This document shows, piece by piece, positions 1 through 10,624 of a stretch of DNA of 64,000 nucleotides; position 1 is the stretch's first letter; each line of letters begins with the position of its first letter. This DNA comes from Larix kaempferi. Taxonomy: Eukaryota > Streptophyta > Pinopsida > Pinales > Pinaceae. Position numbers and translations under genes: made by a program. The stretch is from contig BSBM01001387.1 of the NCBI GenBank assembly GCA_027924585.1, positions 868,001-932,000 of the forward strand. The letters are read 5' to 3'. The notes under the pieces are model-generated. The model made no database searches and was not told the DNA's origin. It was given only the letters and a program-made list of their open reading frames with translations.

Positions 1-596
1 ATCATTTAAAATTAACAGGACCACTCACAAAACATTTTAATTTATTTTCTCGTTCCCACGTTTATTTCAAGTTCTTTACTTTCAATTGCAAGTTATTTCA
101 AGTTCAAGAATATTTCATGGTTAGTTGAATTATTTTGCAAACAAGTCATTTATTTTCAATTCTCGCAATCTTGAATGTTTCAAATTTGGGAAAACATTTC
201 ATTGCAATTTGTTGTGTATCTTGTATGGTCAATTAAACAAGTATTGATTTATTATTGACTCCATAGCCCAAGTAGAATAGGCACTGGTTATTTGATTGTT
301 TCATTCTTATTTGGTTGAGTGTCAACAATAAGGTTTGCTTGTCATCGAATATTTGCATATTGCATGATTGCTTGTCATTCAACTTAAATAATCATAATTA
401 AATTTGAACTCCTAAAACTAAAAATCTTTAAAACTTAGTAAATAGGGACTACCCCCCTTGACCTTTGGGAGTTGGGTCTAGATGGAGGAGTTAGAAATCG
501 AGGTGACAGTGGGTTCTCAACTCATAGTTGCCCCTCAAGAACACATCGAGTAGTTGGGGGATTTTTCTACGGATAAGTGTGTTTTAAGCGACAACA
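1..596 (-). repeat. J-family repeat, minus-strand copy running off the window
   Basis: Read on the minus strand from 596 leftwards, this stretch matches 7361-7800 of the plus strand over several hundred bases. Both begin TGTTG(C/T)C(A/G)C and share the block around 'cccactgtcacctcg' and the 'gacaagcaaacctt' region. No protein is recognised. The TG start suggests the end of an LTR, but the other end lies outside the window, so the class is inferred. Confidence 0.5.
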
Positions 597-621
597 TAGA
601 GTAAAGGTGATTCAATTGCTT

Positions 622-3600
622 AGAATTGGAAATTCTTGTGTATACTCATTGGTCATGCCCTCTTAGTAGTATGGACTTGGTCATTCCCCCATTTATGGTT
701 TAATAGTCATGGCATCATCTGTCACTTTCCCCATCTGTCCATTATCTTTCATTCTTGGATGTATCCCGACTTACACTTTAGCCTGTGATGTTGAGGATTC
801 CTGCACTTATGCCTCTATGTTGGATAGACTCCATGTTGTTATGTGTCTCGTCTATGAGTTGGCGACAGAACTTGCCGAAGCCTTGATCCTTCTGTGCTAG
901 GAGAACCCGTTGGTGTTGGTTCCTGAGCTTAGGTGAGTTGGGATTCTGAAGCTTTGACCTCACTGGTCAGTTACCCTTGATGTTTGGTCCTGATTGTGGA
1001 TGGTCCCCATAGTTGTTTGAGTTGTGTCAGCTAAAACTTGAAGCAAATTGTACTACCATCATTACATGCATTTATATGATCCATTGTTATATCTTCTGAG
1101 ATGCAATCCCATGGTAAAAATAAAATAAAAACTGTGCTTGTAAGCACAAACAAAGAGGGCTATGAAATGAAATGAGAAAGGCCTAAAAAAAATTGGTTAA
1201 CCAAATGTTAAATCTAAAGACTGTTGGCTATGCTATTTGAAATGTAATGATTAATTCCTCATGGAGCCTACGTGTTGGGATGTGATATGGAGTAAGGGGA
1301 AGCTAATTCTAAGTGTCCACTAGAACCTCACGTTACGGTTAACTGTGCACCTAGTCACGGTGGTTCTAGAAAAGATCCCCACGGAGCTTGATTTTAGCTT
1401 GGATGTGAGTTGTAGACATTTGTTAAAGTTGAATGGGCACTACTCAAAACAAATTCCATTTGTGAGACACCGCCATTCCCTATGTGTTTTCTGTCCAACA
1501 TATGTTTAAGTGGCCTTCCCTTTTCCCTTTATCCGATGTCACAGTGTTGAGTTTGTAAAGTCATTCCCTTAGCCTAGCCTTGTTTCTTTCACCCTCACCC
1601 ATTCCTAGCAAAATGACCACGTCCATAAAATGAGTATACACTTGACGGTCTTCTTTTGAGTAATTGGTTGCTTTAATCTAGACTTACATTTGATGGTCTG
1701 TCTTTAAATCGTCAATAGAATGCCACTTTGTACTTTAGTCTTGCTATTGAAATATTTAAAGGAGCATATCTTATCCATTTGCACTTGTAGCATCAGTGAT
1801 TTTGAGCTTGGGTCATTATTTTGATCAGATTTTACCTAGTCAACCTAGTTTGACCAAGTCAATCGTAGGTTCCGAGGTGAGTTGGACCAATGATGTTCGA
1901 GATTGATTATTTGTGGTCCTATGGGTCCCAGTAGATGTTTCCATGCATCAGACAAAGGTTTCATGTGATGGTTTGATGGATTTTTTTATTATTATTATTT
2001 ACAGCCCATTATTTTTATTGTCTGGGCATGGTTGAGCTTATAGATGATTATCTTGATGGTCACATGATGTATGAGTACTCATCCTTACTTGATTTGGACC
2101 TTTTGAGTTCATTGGGACACTCAATTATCAGTTTCAGGCACTTGCAAATGAGGATATGGTTAGTTTATCACTTTACAACACATTGCCATATAAAAATGGT
2201 TTGTTCAACACTTTTTGAGATCTTTTGCTTCTCTTACGGCGCTACAAAGGGAGTATGGGTCCAACCACTTGTTATTACAATATTACCATACTTCCAGACA
2301 TTTTGGTGCAGTCGGTTTTGTGTCTGGAGTACTTGGAAAAGAGTTACAAGCATTTTTATTATTTACAGGTGATATTCTGACAGATAAAAAATGGAAAATT
2401 GGCTAGCAAGGAAATCAATTTGGGCAATGAGGCAAGGAAATGGCATGATGTTTGATCAAACTTGTTATGATGTATCCCACACCTTCTGGCACAGTCGGCA
2501 ACTTCAATGGCGTTCACACGTCCTCCTTGTCATCAGATGGGGGCATTTTATTATGTATTGGGGACAACACGTCCTAGTTTTTTTTATGACTTATTGATGT
2601 ATGTTATATTTGATATAGTTGGGGCATTATTCTAGTGAAGATGTATTATCTCCTAGACCCCACCAACAAGTTGTTATCTTGTATTTTCTAGTCACCTCAT
2701 GTCATACGTCCCCCTCTAGGGTGTCATTGAGGAAACACGTCCCCCTCAAGTTGAGTGATCCATGTATTGTATTTCTGACTTATCTTAGCCGTTTATTATT
2801 GTTATATCTTTTGATCTCAACCACTCATTTAGAAAGTGGTTAGGGTTTTTGTCTCTCTCTCCTATTTAAAGGAGAGACCCCCTTCATTGTAAAGGGACTT
2901 TGGCACTTGGAATTTTCATAATAAAGAGAATATTTGCAAAGACTCTTGGATTTTCTTTGTGGGATGTTCTTAGATTATGATTGGAAAGTCTATTTCTCTT
3001 AGCATTTGAGATATTATTGTGGATCCAAAATATTTGTGTGGAAATAGTGTTTAACTGTAGGAGGGCCATTTCATCTTGGACGTTTTTGCAGGGGTTCCTC
3101 GTTCTCTTGAAGCTAACTAATATTAGGGGGTTTTCAAGAGTATCTTTGATCTTTGATTTCCTCTTTGATATGTCCCATGCTTTTATAGTCATTTTCTTCT
3201 GAGCATCAAATCTAATTTAGGTAGTTTGTTTGTGCAGGAGAGGAGGACACACTTGCTTCCTTGGGCAAATCGATTTCACTTGGATACTCAGTAAAATCAT
3301 CTCAAATTGATTGAGAAGGGATAGATCATCACTCTCAAGGCATCTGCAAGATTTTCCTAGTAAGATCTACACTTAATCTTTTTATTTGAAGTTATTAATC
3401 ATTGGCCATTGGAATATAATGTTGAAACCCTAATTGCTACTACTAGAAATTCTCTAGCTCAAACAACTTGAAATCATGGTGAATGATTTTTGGGTTTTTA
3501 CCTTAATGCCTGGACCTAGGTGGGTCTCCTAGAGCGTCACCCCTAAGGGACTCCATCTTGCCCAATTCCCCAGACACTATTCTTCAACCCTAGCGCACTC

Positions 3601-3651
3601 CCAAACTTGGCCATTTTTTTCGAAGTTGTTTGATGTCTTTTTGGACTTGTA
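622..3651 (+). mobile_element. TGTTATCAC-family LTR copy H, first part (5'-truncated)
   Basis: The sequence follows copies E, F and K in order: the 'atactcattggt' block near 640, the 'ttgaccaagtcaa' motif near 1850, and the central TATA-like 'ctatttaaagg' near 2863 followed by 'attgtaaagggactttgg'. The first quarter of the family consensus is missing, so the copy is truncated or diverged on the left. It is broken at 3651/3652 by a minus-strand chromovirus tail and resumes near 6412. The ORFs at 709-900, 2028-2372 and similar are short, differ between family copies and are not supported as genes. Confidence 0.7.
2863..2872 (+). promoter_or_regulatory. TATA-like box conserved in the TGTTATCAC family (copy H)
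   Basis: The motif tatttaaagg is followed by a conserved 'ttgtaaaggg' block. The same arrangement is present at 41810 (K), 57429 (F), about 48716-48723 on minus (I) and 60050-60059 on minus (G). It is the probable U3/R promoter if these units are LTRs. Confidence 0.45.
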
Positions 3652-4924
3652 TGTAATATCCCAAACCGATTTTTTTTCTTTTTATGAAGTTCTGTTGTTT
3701 GCTAGTAGTCTTTATGGCTCGGTATATGAAGGAAGTATGACTGCATGTACTGATCTAAGCATGCATGCAAATGCATTAACCCAATAATCAGAAATGCTAT
3801 CAAATAGGGGTAGAAGTTATGCATGTACTTACCATTGGATAGAGGAGTCGATGTACGTCAGCATAAGACCAACATGCAAGAATTGTGCTGGTGGATGAAT
3901 GAGATAACGAATGCTTCTCCTCCAATAATGCGCCATTGGTAATAATGCACCCTCTTCAATGATAATAATGAAGGATAGATAGTATGTTGACAGAATATGA
4001 ATCTGGAAGGGATGTAATGGGGTTATAATCCCCCTCTGAACAAGATAGATGCTGCATGCAGATCATGTAGTGGCTCAGAAGCCTAAAACGTGAACCTCTC
4101 CTCTCAGAAAGTCGCCCGTGCAAGGGAGGACGTCCTATAGAACATGAAGATGCTGATAACTAGCTGAAGAGGCCAAAGAAGGAGCCCTTCTTCCAGGTAT
4201 AGGGTAATAATGTTGCTCTCGGAAGAATGGAGCCAGCATGCAGAAGATCTAAACCCTGTAACCTAAGATGCGAATGAATCATTCCTTGAGAAATTCGCTC
4301 ATGCAAGGAGGGCGAACTCCTTCAATCCAACCAATAAATCGATCCCTGCAAGATGCTAAAGATCGATATCTAAAGATGATAACAATGTTGAATTTGGATG
4401 ATCCAACCTGATAGTGATTAGGGAAGATAGATTTCACTTCCGAAATACACTGAATAGTTGAGTGTGTGCACTCAACCCCAAAATAGCTCATTGAGCTCTC
4501 CAATTCGACTTCTCAAATCAATAATCATATAAGCAAGCTTTGCTAACTTGCTTTACCTTTCTTTTATAGCATTCACTTTCCCGACCTAACTTTTGACCTA
4601 GCTTTTGCATGACTAGGTCGCTTTATCTTCTAATTTCCAATTGACTTGCATCTAGTCCTTTCGGAGTGCATGGAGACTCAATGAAGTAGTATCGGTGCAT
4701 GCAACATGAAATATAGCTCGTATGTTATGCATTCAGGTGGCCCCTAGTTCCTGTGGCCACTATTTATCTACTGATGATATAATAACCATGCTAAAGATCT
4801 TCTTAGGGTGTAAAGGGCATCAATCCTCAATTAATTCCCTGAATATCAGTGCCCGCTCGAACCTATGGGCACTAGATAGGTTAGCAGGATGGTCCTCTGT
4901 GCTTAAGTAGAAGAGGACATTACA
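3652..4924 (-). mobile_element. 3' LTR of Ty3/gypsy chromovirus 1
   Basis: On the minus strand the segment starts TGTAATGTCC at 4924 and ends GGGATATTACA at 3652, giving TG...CA ends and 1273 bp. It directly follows a purine-rich tract on minus (gagcggggaggac, rc of about 4925-4937) that serves as the polypurine tract. A diverged relative of its start lies at 33092. The 225-base minus ORF at 4279-4503 inside it is not supported as a gene. Confidence 0.7.
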
Positions 4925-6411
4925 GTCCTCCCCGCTCGAAATTGCTTGTCCTCAAGCAACTGGAATGCTGGGTGCTATAATACCTGTTCTCCTTTCCAAG
5001 TGGCCTCTTCTATAGGCAATTCTTTCCATTGAACCAAGTATTCTCTTATGATCTTGTTCCTTAATTTTCTTTCTTGAACCTCTAGGATTCGTTTGGGAAC
5101 CAAAATCAGTTGCCCCTCATCATCAAGGGGGGAAGCTCGAATGACGTCACAATTTGTTGACCTACTGCCTTCTTAAGGTTAGACACATGAAATATGTTAT
5201 GAATCTTTCTTTCTGGGGGTAATTCGAGCTGATATGCTACCTCTCTAACTTTCTGGATTATCTTGTAAGGACCATAGAAGCAAGGCTTAATTTTCAATGC
5301 TCCTTTCTTTTTAAGGGACAATTGTCAGTAAGGTTGTAGACGTAAGTATACCAGGTCCCCTACCTCAAAGCTGCGCTCAATCCTGTGTCTATCTACATAT
5401 ACCTTTTGCTAATTCTGAGCAACCTGTATGTTTTCCTTGAGAATTTTGAGAATATCTTGACTCTGTTAAATCCACTCTTTGGATTTTGGAGCCCTGCTAT
5501 CACCAAATATCAAATCTACAAAAGATAAGGCATAATAACCGTACAAGGCTTTGAAGGGAGTCTTACCAATGGTCATATGGTGGGTAGTATTGTAACAGTG
5601 TTCTCCTAAGTGTAGCCATTTAATCCATGTTCTCTGCTAACTTGCTAGATAATTCCTCAAGTATCCCTCAATCCACTTGTTAACTATCTTTGTCTATCCG
5701 TTGCTTTGTGGATGATAACCCGCGCTCATAGCTAATTTTGTCCCCACCAACCTGAAAAGTTCCTGCCAAAAGGCTCCAGTGAACTTGCTATCCCTATCAC
5801 TGACGATGGTCTTAGGTAACCCGTGTGGTCTAAATACCTCTCTGAAAAACAGCTCGGCTACCTATGTTGCTGAATAGTCTAATGGGATGGAAAAGAAGTG
5901 AGCGAACTTGGTGAGTGTGCTCTATCTTGTTCTGTTGGCACAAACTGCACTCCCTCACATGCTGCATCACATCATTCTTGAGGCTTTTCCATGAGAACCT
6001 CTAATCTGCCTGTAAGTCTTAAGAAATCCCTGATGTCCTGTAAAGGTGAGTCATGAGAAGCTTGCAGAATCTTTTTCTTAAGGGAAGACTCGGGGACCAA
6101 GTAGATTCTATTTTAATAGTATATGATGTCATCTATTACTCTGTACCTGTCATCCTAAATCTGTCCATCCAATATTTCGCAAGCAAACTTATCTTTGGAA
6201 TACTCAACCAAAAGATGAGATCTCCAATCTGACGAAATCCTCATAAGGGATAAAGTGGCTAGTTGTCTAGAAAGTGCATCTGCTACCACATTGTTTTTTC
6301 CCTTTATGTATTCGATCTCAAAGTCATAGGCTTGAATCTTACTCACCCATTTCTGTTGCCTCTCATTTAATTCTTTCTTTTCCAGGAAATATTTTAAATT
6401 GTTGTCATACC
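4925..6411 (-). pseudogene. Truncated Ty3/gypsy chromovirus pol (RNase H end, integrase, chromodomain)
   Basis: Minus-strand remains of a polyprotein that would have reverse-transcribed and integrated the element. From 6411 down there are: the end of RNase H (YFLEKKELNERQQKW, then IEYIKGKNNVVADALSRQ at about 6250-6330), a degraded integrase core (5330-6050, with stops and shifts), the integrase C-terminal block (KPCFYGPYKI, IHNIFHVSNLKK in 5106-5321), and a chromodomain-like stretch (IIREYLVQWKE, 4990-5090) with a stop in it. The reading frame continues through the polypurine tract into the LTR. Protease, most of the reverse transcriptase and the 5' LTR are absent. The left end in element sense is cut off abruptly at about 6411, where copy H resumes. 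It cannot encode a functional protein. Confidence 0.85.
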
Positions 6412-6664
6412 TTACACCTTACGTATTCTAGCATTCTAGTCTGATATGGTGTTTTGGTTGGATCTCTCCTGTCAAGAATAGATTTGGGTCTCCCCCTTTG
6501 TTATCCAGGGCTTAGATAGCATAAAGCGAAGAGTGCCTCAATTGGCATGACAACCAATACATCTGGAGATCGAGGCCCTCTTAGGTCACCTCTTTAGTTG
6601 CCTATCTCCTCTACCGTCCTGAATAGGATCATCTTTAGGGGCAACTACAAGTTGTGTGATAATA
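6412..6664 (+). mobile_element. TGTTATCAC-family LTR copy H, distal end
   Basis: This resumes the family sequence ('gggtctccccctt', 'agcgaagagtgcct', 'ggggcaactacaagttg') and ends with gtgataata at 6664. That corresponds to the gtgataaca terminus of other copies with one change. In reverse complement, GTAG sits at positions 17-20 from the end, as in every other copy. Confidence 0.75.
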
Positions 6665-7360
6665 GTTACAACTCATGAGGTGCCCCTTTATGAAACTTCT
6701 TAGGAGTTACAAATTCAAATTTATGACTTCATGATGTCTTCTTCCACCTTAGAATTCAAATTTGGGGGAAATACAACTCATGCGGTGCCCAACTCAACCT
6801 CCTTCTTGTCCAATTTTGCCTAATGTTGCATCATTTCACAATTTGGACATCAAACTATACAAATATTTGACCCACATCACCACCTTGCTAATTTTTCATG
6901 ATTTTACCAAGTGACTTAGGCCATTACATCCCCTAGTCCAATGGAACAGTCCATAGCAAAAATTTGGGGACATGACATTGTGTAACCATATGTGCTATTT
7001 AACACCCACAATATTTATGCTCTATGATAATGCAACTACAAACAATCTATTACACACACATATAACCATAAGGGCAGAAACTTCAGATCTGATATTTATT
7101 TCAAAACTGAATACATGCCTGGGAATGATGGAAGAATCTTGAGTTGGCTATTGGTGTCCACGAAGCAAGAAGAAGAATGGATCCAAGGGACCGCTGCTCA
7201 CAAAATAAGGAATATGGTCTCCCTTCCAACTCTTTACTCAGTAAAAATAGCAGCCATTGTCTGCTATAGGGTAGATATATTTTATAAAATCAGTATGCTG
7301 CTACAGGACCATGATTTGTACAAGAAAGAGAGGGAACTACTGCATCGATAAGATGATATG
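6665..7360. other. Unassigned non-coding stretch
   Basis: No protein family, RNA gene or clear repeat boundary was recognised. It has two versions of 'caactcatg(a/c)ggtgcc' (about 6670 and 6777), suggesting an old local duplication. The 78-codon plus ORF at 7115-7351 has no recognisable motif. Confidence 0.3.
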
Positions 7361-7861
7361 TGTTGCCACCTAAAACACACTTGACCACATATAAGTCTCC
7401 CAACCGCTATGTGTGTTTTTGAGGGCAACTATGAGTGTAAAACCCACTGTCACCTCGATTCCTAACTCCTCCGTTTAGACCCCAACTCCAAAAGGTCAAG
7501 AGGGGTTGTCCCTACTTACTAAGTTTCTCTAAAGAGTTTCTTTTAGGAGTTGCAAATTATTAATGTTTAATGACAAGCATTTATGCAGAGATGCAATAAT
7601 TTTGATGACAAGCAAACCTTCTTTGAAAATAAACCATGTACAATTGTAAGAGAGAAATGACAAATCATATACCAAACCAGTGCCTACTTTACTTGCGTTA
7701 TGGAGTCACAGATACAATACAAGTAAGATCACCAAAGACAATTAATGGTAATGTTAAAAATTTAAGTAAAAGGATGGAAAATGAAAGATAAAGAGAATGT
7801 CACTTGTACAATTTAGTATTGTTGACATCAATGTCACTTGTACAAAATTCATCAATTTAAG
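7361..7861 (+). repeat. J-family repeat, plus-strand copy (start)
   Basis: It begins TGTTGCCAC at 7361 and matches the reverse complement of 1-596. The copy seems to continue, after the hAT-like insertion, through 9058-10153 and beyond element A at 30207. That continuation is inferred, because no second plus-strand copy is available for comparison. Confidence 0.45.
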
Positions 7862-8890
7862 AAAAAAAACCCGAGTTTTTAAAACTGTGAAAAATCCTCA
7901 GCGATTTTTTCCATTACGGCGCGCTTTTCACCAAAAAGTCGCGATTTTTCCTCGCCGAAAAATTGGCTAGACAAAAAACCTAAGTAGCATGGGTACCCGT
8001 ACTCGAGGCTCGGGGGCGTGTACCAGTACCGGGTACCCGTACCGCCGTACCCGATACGGGAACGGGTACTCCTAGAAGTACCCAAGAGGTACCCAGTACC
8101 TTGCCCAAGTACCCAATACTTCCCACTCTCCAGTGGGGTACTGGTACTCAAAAAAAGGCAAAGTACCCTAATTTTGGGTACTTCAAGGGTACTCCAACCC
8201 AAAAATATTAGCCTACAGACTTCAAAATCCAATTTTTTTTAAAGTTTTGAAGTGAAGAGGGGGTAGGATATGGTGGGGCCCTCTCCCAAAGATGTCCAAG
8301 TTTGCAACCATTTGCTCCAATGACTTCCAAAACACAAATAAACGCATTATCTCAATCTACTGTTACACAATTTCTTAACAACAATAGACATACTTATGCA
8401 GCTACGTTGTTATAAAATAATAAACATGTAATTTCAAGTTAGTGCAATAAGTTTCTTACACAAGCCAAACTATTCTTCTTACAAATAACTTTCAATCTTT
8501 GAGACATATCAAGACATATGTATCATGATTCATGTCTCACAGTTCTTACATTATATATTCAAATCAGAATATATAGTGATGTTGCAGATGCTATTGACCT
8601 GCATAGATGGCTTGAGGAAGCCAAATCAGCTATGATGTTTAGTATTTTAGTGTTTTGTATTTCATGTTCGGAAATGTGGCAAATGCCAATTGTCAAATTT
8701 TGGATGTATTATGACAATGGACATATATCATGATGATGATTCATATAAATATCAATATGAATTTGAATTTCAAGCAATGTGCAATGCCAACGTGTGTTGC
8801 AGTTTAGTGTTTCCTTATTGAACAATGAACACTGAACAATGAAAACTTGATAATAAATATTAATATTTAATATAATTTATAAACTTGAAA

Positions 8891-8921
<31 letters not shown>

Positions 8922-9057
8922 GTCTACAGTACCCTGAAGTACCCAAGTACCCTGTTTCAAAAAGTGGCGTACCCGTACCCAAGTACCCTGGAAACATAGC
9001 GAAAAACTCACGACTTTTCCGTTTTTTTCCGAAAAATCGGCGACTTTTTCAACACTG
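7862..9057. mobile_element. Probable non-autonomous hAT-like DNA element
   Basis: The two ends carry imperfect inverted repeats. The right end in reverse complement reads cagtgttgaaaaagtcgc, and the left end near 7883 reads actgtgaaaaatcctcagcg; both are followed by runs of 'gattttt(c)' and CG-rich blocks. Just inside each end is a cluster of GTACCC/GGGTAC hexamers (about 7987-8190 and 8930-8990), which resembles subterminal transposase-binding repeats. A CAGTGTTG start suits plant hAT elements. No transposase is encoded, the small ORFs only translate the hexamer repeats, and no clean 8-bp target duplication was found, so boundaries are uncertain. Confidence 0.4.
8896..8922. repeat. (AT)n microsatellite
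   Basis: About 27 bases of alternating A and T lie inside the hAT-like element. Confidence 0.9.
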
Positions 9058-10153
9058 ATCAAGATATCACATTTAACACATGAGAAATACTTGTAGTAAA
9101 TGAACAATTGATGAATGAAAAGTGCTTGTAATGAGATTGAACTGAATTCCAATGCTTCCAAAGTAAAGAACTGAAAATGAAATAATAATTGCAATGTTTT
9201 GCCAATGGTCTTGTAGATTTTAATTATTTTTAGGTCTCTTTTTAGCTTAGGGGATTTAAGGTTTGTGCAAGAAAATTTAAGCTATCCTATGTGTCTACCC
9301 TAAAACTTATCTCTCTCGATTTGAGAGATATTGTCGGGTGATCAACAAGGGAACACAAGGTTCCCAACTAGCTCTACGAGTCAACCCCAAAGCTTGTCGA
9401 GTGCTCAATAAGAGGACACTAAGTGCCATGAGGCTCCAAACAGCCTCTACCCCTCTAGCTCCATGGGTCAAACTTAGTTTCCTCAATGTCTTATCAAGAT
9501 AAATTTATGAGTGCCTATTATTCTAGCCAACACTAATCTTTGCCCTTTCTTGTCACCCAGGATCGGACGAACCGGCAAAGGGAGTGAATACAGGGAAAGG
9601 ATTGGGGTATGGTTTATTTAACTTTTTAAAAGAATAAATCAATAATTACGTTCAATGCAAGCCGACATGATATTGCAAGGGTGGCAAAGCCAACTCACTT
9701 GCAAGGTGTGGGCAACAATTAAAGCAAAAATAACTTAAACTTAAACAAATTACTAGCCAGCACGATTTTTCATGGATGGGCAAAGCCACTTCACATGCAA
9801 GGTGTGGACAAACAATATTACCAAATGCAAATAAGAAGTAAACTGATTCCTAGCCCTTTCTCTTTTGCTTACAAGGGTGGGAAAAACCCAACTACCGTTG
9901 CAAGCAGTGGATGGCAAAAATAACTTAAGGAAATAAAATGCTATCCTAGCCACACAACTCTCTTCCTAATGAAGAGGGGCCTCTCTACAACATAAACAAC
10001 TAACACTAGCCTCGCCTCTCTACACTTGCAATGCAAAGGTGGGCAAGCCCAACTTCTTTTGCATGCAAGGGATGGTTAAAAAATAAAAAAGAGCTTTTAC
10101 TAGAAATAAAGGAATAAGGAATCAAGCCCAAGAGACTCTCTTGGGCTTGTTAC
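9058..10153. other. Non-coding flank of element A, probable J-family interior
   Basis: No coding function was seen. It contains a set of four degenerate hairpin-bearing repeats (9676-10075, listed separately) and ends with GTTAC (10149-10153), the left target duplication of element A. Related sequence resumes at 30207. Confidence 0.4.
9676..10075. repeat. Four degenerate repeats, each with a small hairpin
   Basis: Units start near 9676, 9771, 9867 and 10029. Each has the form (ttgcaag)ggTGGGCaagCCCAact...tgcaaggtgtgg. The inner stem is TGGC/GCCA in unit 1, TGGGC/GCCA in unit 2, TGGG/CCCA in unit 3 and TGGGC/GCCCA in unit 4, so pairing survives sequence change. Function is unknown. Confidence 0.55.
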
Positions 10154-10624
10154 TGTTAATGTAAATGTAACTTCGGAAGATATTCAATTATATTTTATAA
10201 TAAAATTATTATTGTATTTTAATTGTACCTCCGACGGAGATGTTTTTCCCTCCGGTGAGAGATGTCATTATGACATTTGGTCATGTAAAGTCATTGAGGT
10301 AAAACCTCCATAGTAAGTCGGGGCGATAGATCCCCTAGAGTCAAATGTAATAGGGTTATTGAGTCTTCCTAGAGAAGTCGGCACATTCGGGTTTAGTTGA
10401 GGCCGACCTAGTTAGTGAAAAGGTCAAGTGGAAAGTAAAGTATAAATAGAGAGCATAGCTCTCTCATTTGTACACACTACTCACTCACACAAGTTCGCAT
10501 AGCAAGAGAGAGAGGACAAGTTCACTGGTGAAGAAAATAGAGAAGCTGAAGAAGACTTATTTTGGGGTTTTCCATTTTTGGCTTGATATTGTATTAGTGA
10601 CGAAACTATCTTTGAGGAACTTGT
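10154..10624 (+). repeat. Element A 5' LTR, left part
   Basis: It matches the 3' LTR (29668-30206) and the LTR of D (52087-52676). It includes 'cctccgacggagatgttttt' and a probable TATA box, agtataaatag (about 10437-10448), with the start of transcription probably just beyond. It is interrupted at 10625 by element B. Compared with the 3' LTR it retains about 50 bases ('ttggggttttcc...gacgaaac') that the 3' LTR has lost; D also retains them, so the loss is in the 3' LTR. Confidence 0.9.

Noticed and set aside
7115-7351. 78-codon plus-strand ORF
   Set aside because: No motif, no repeat partner, ordinary length for chance in this composition.
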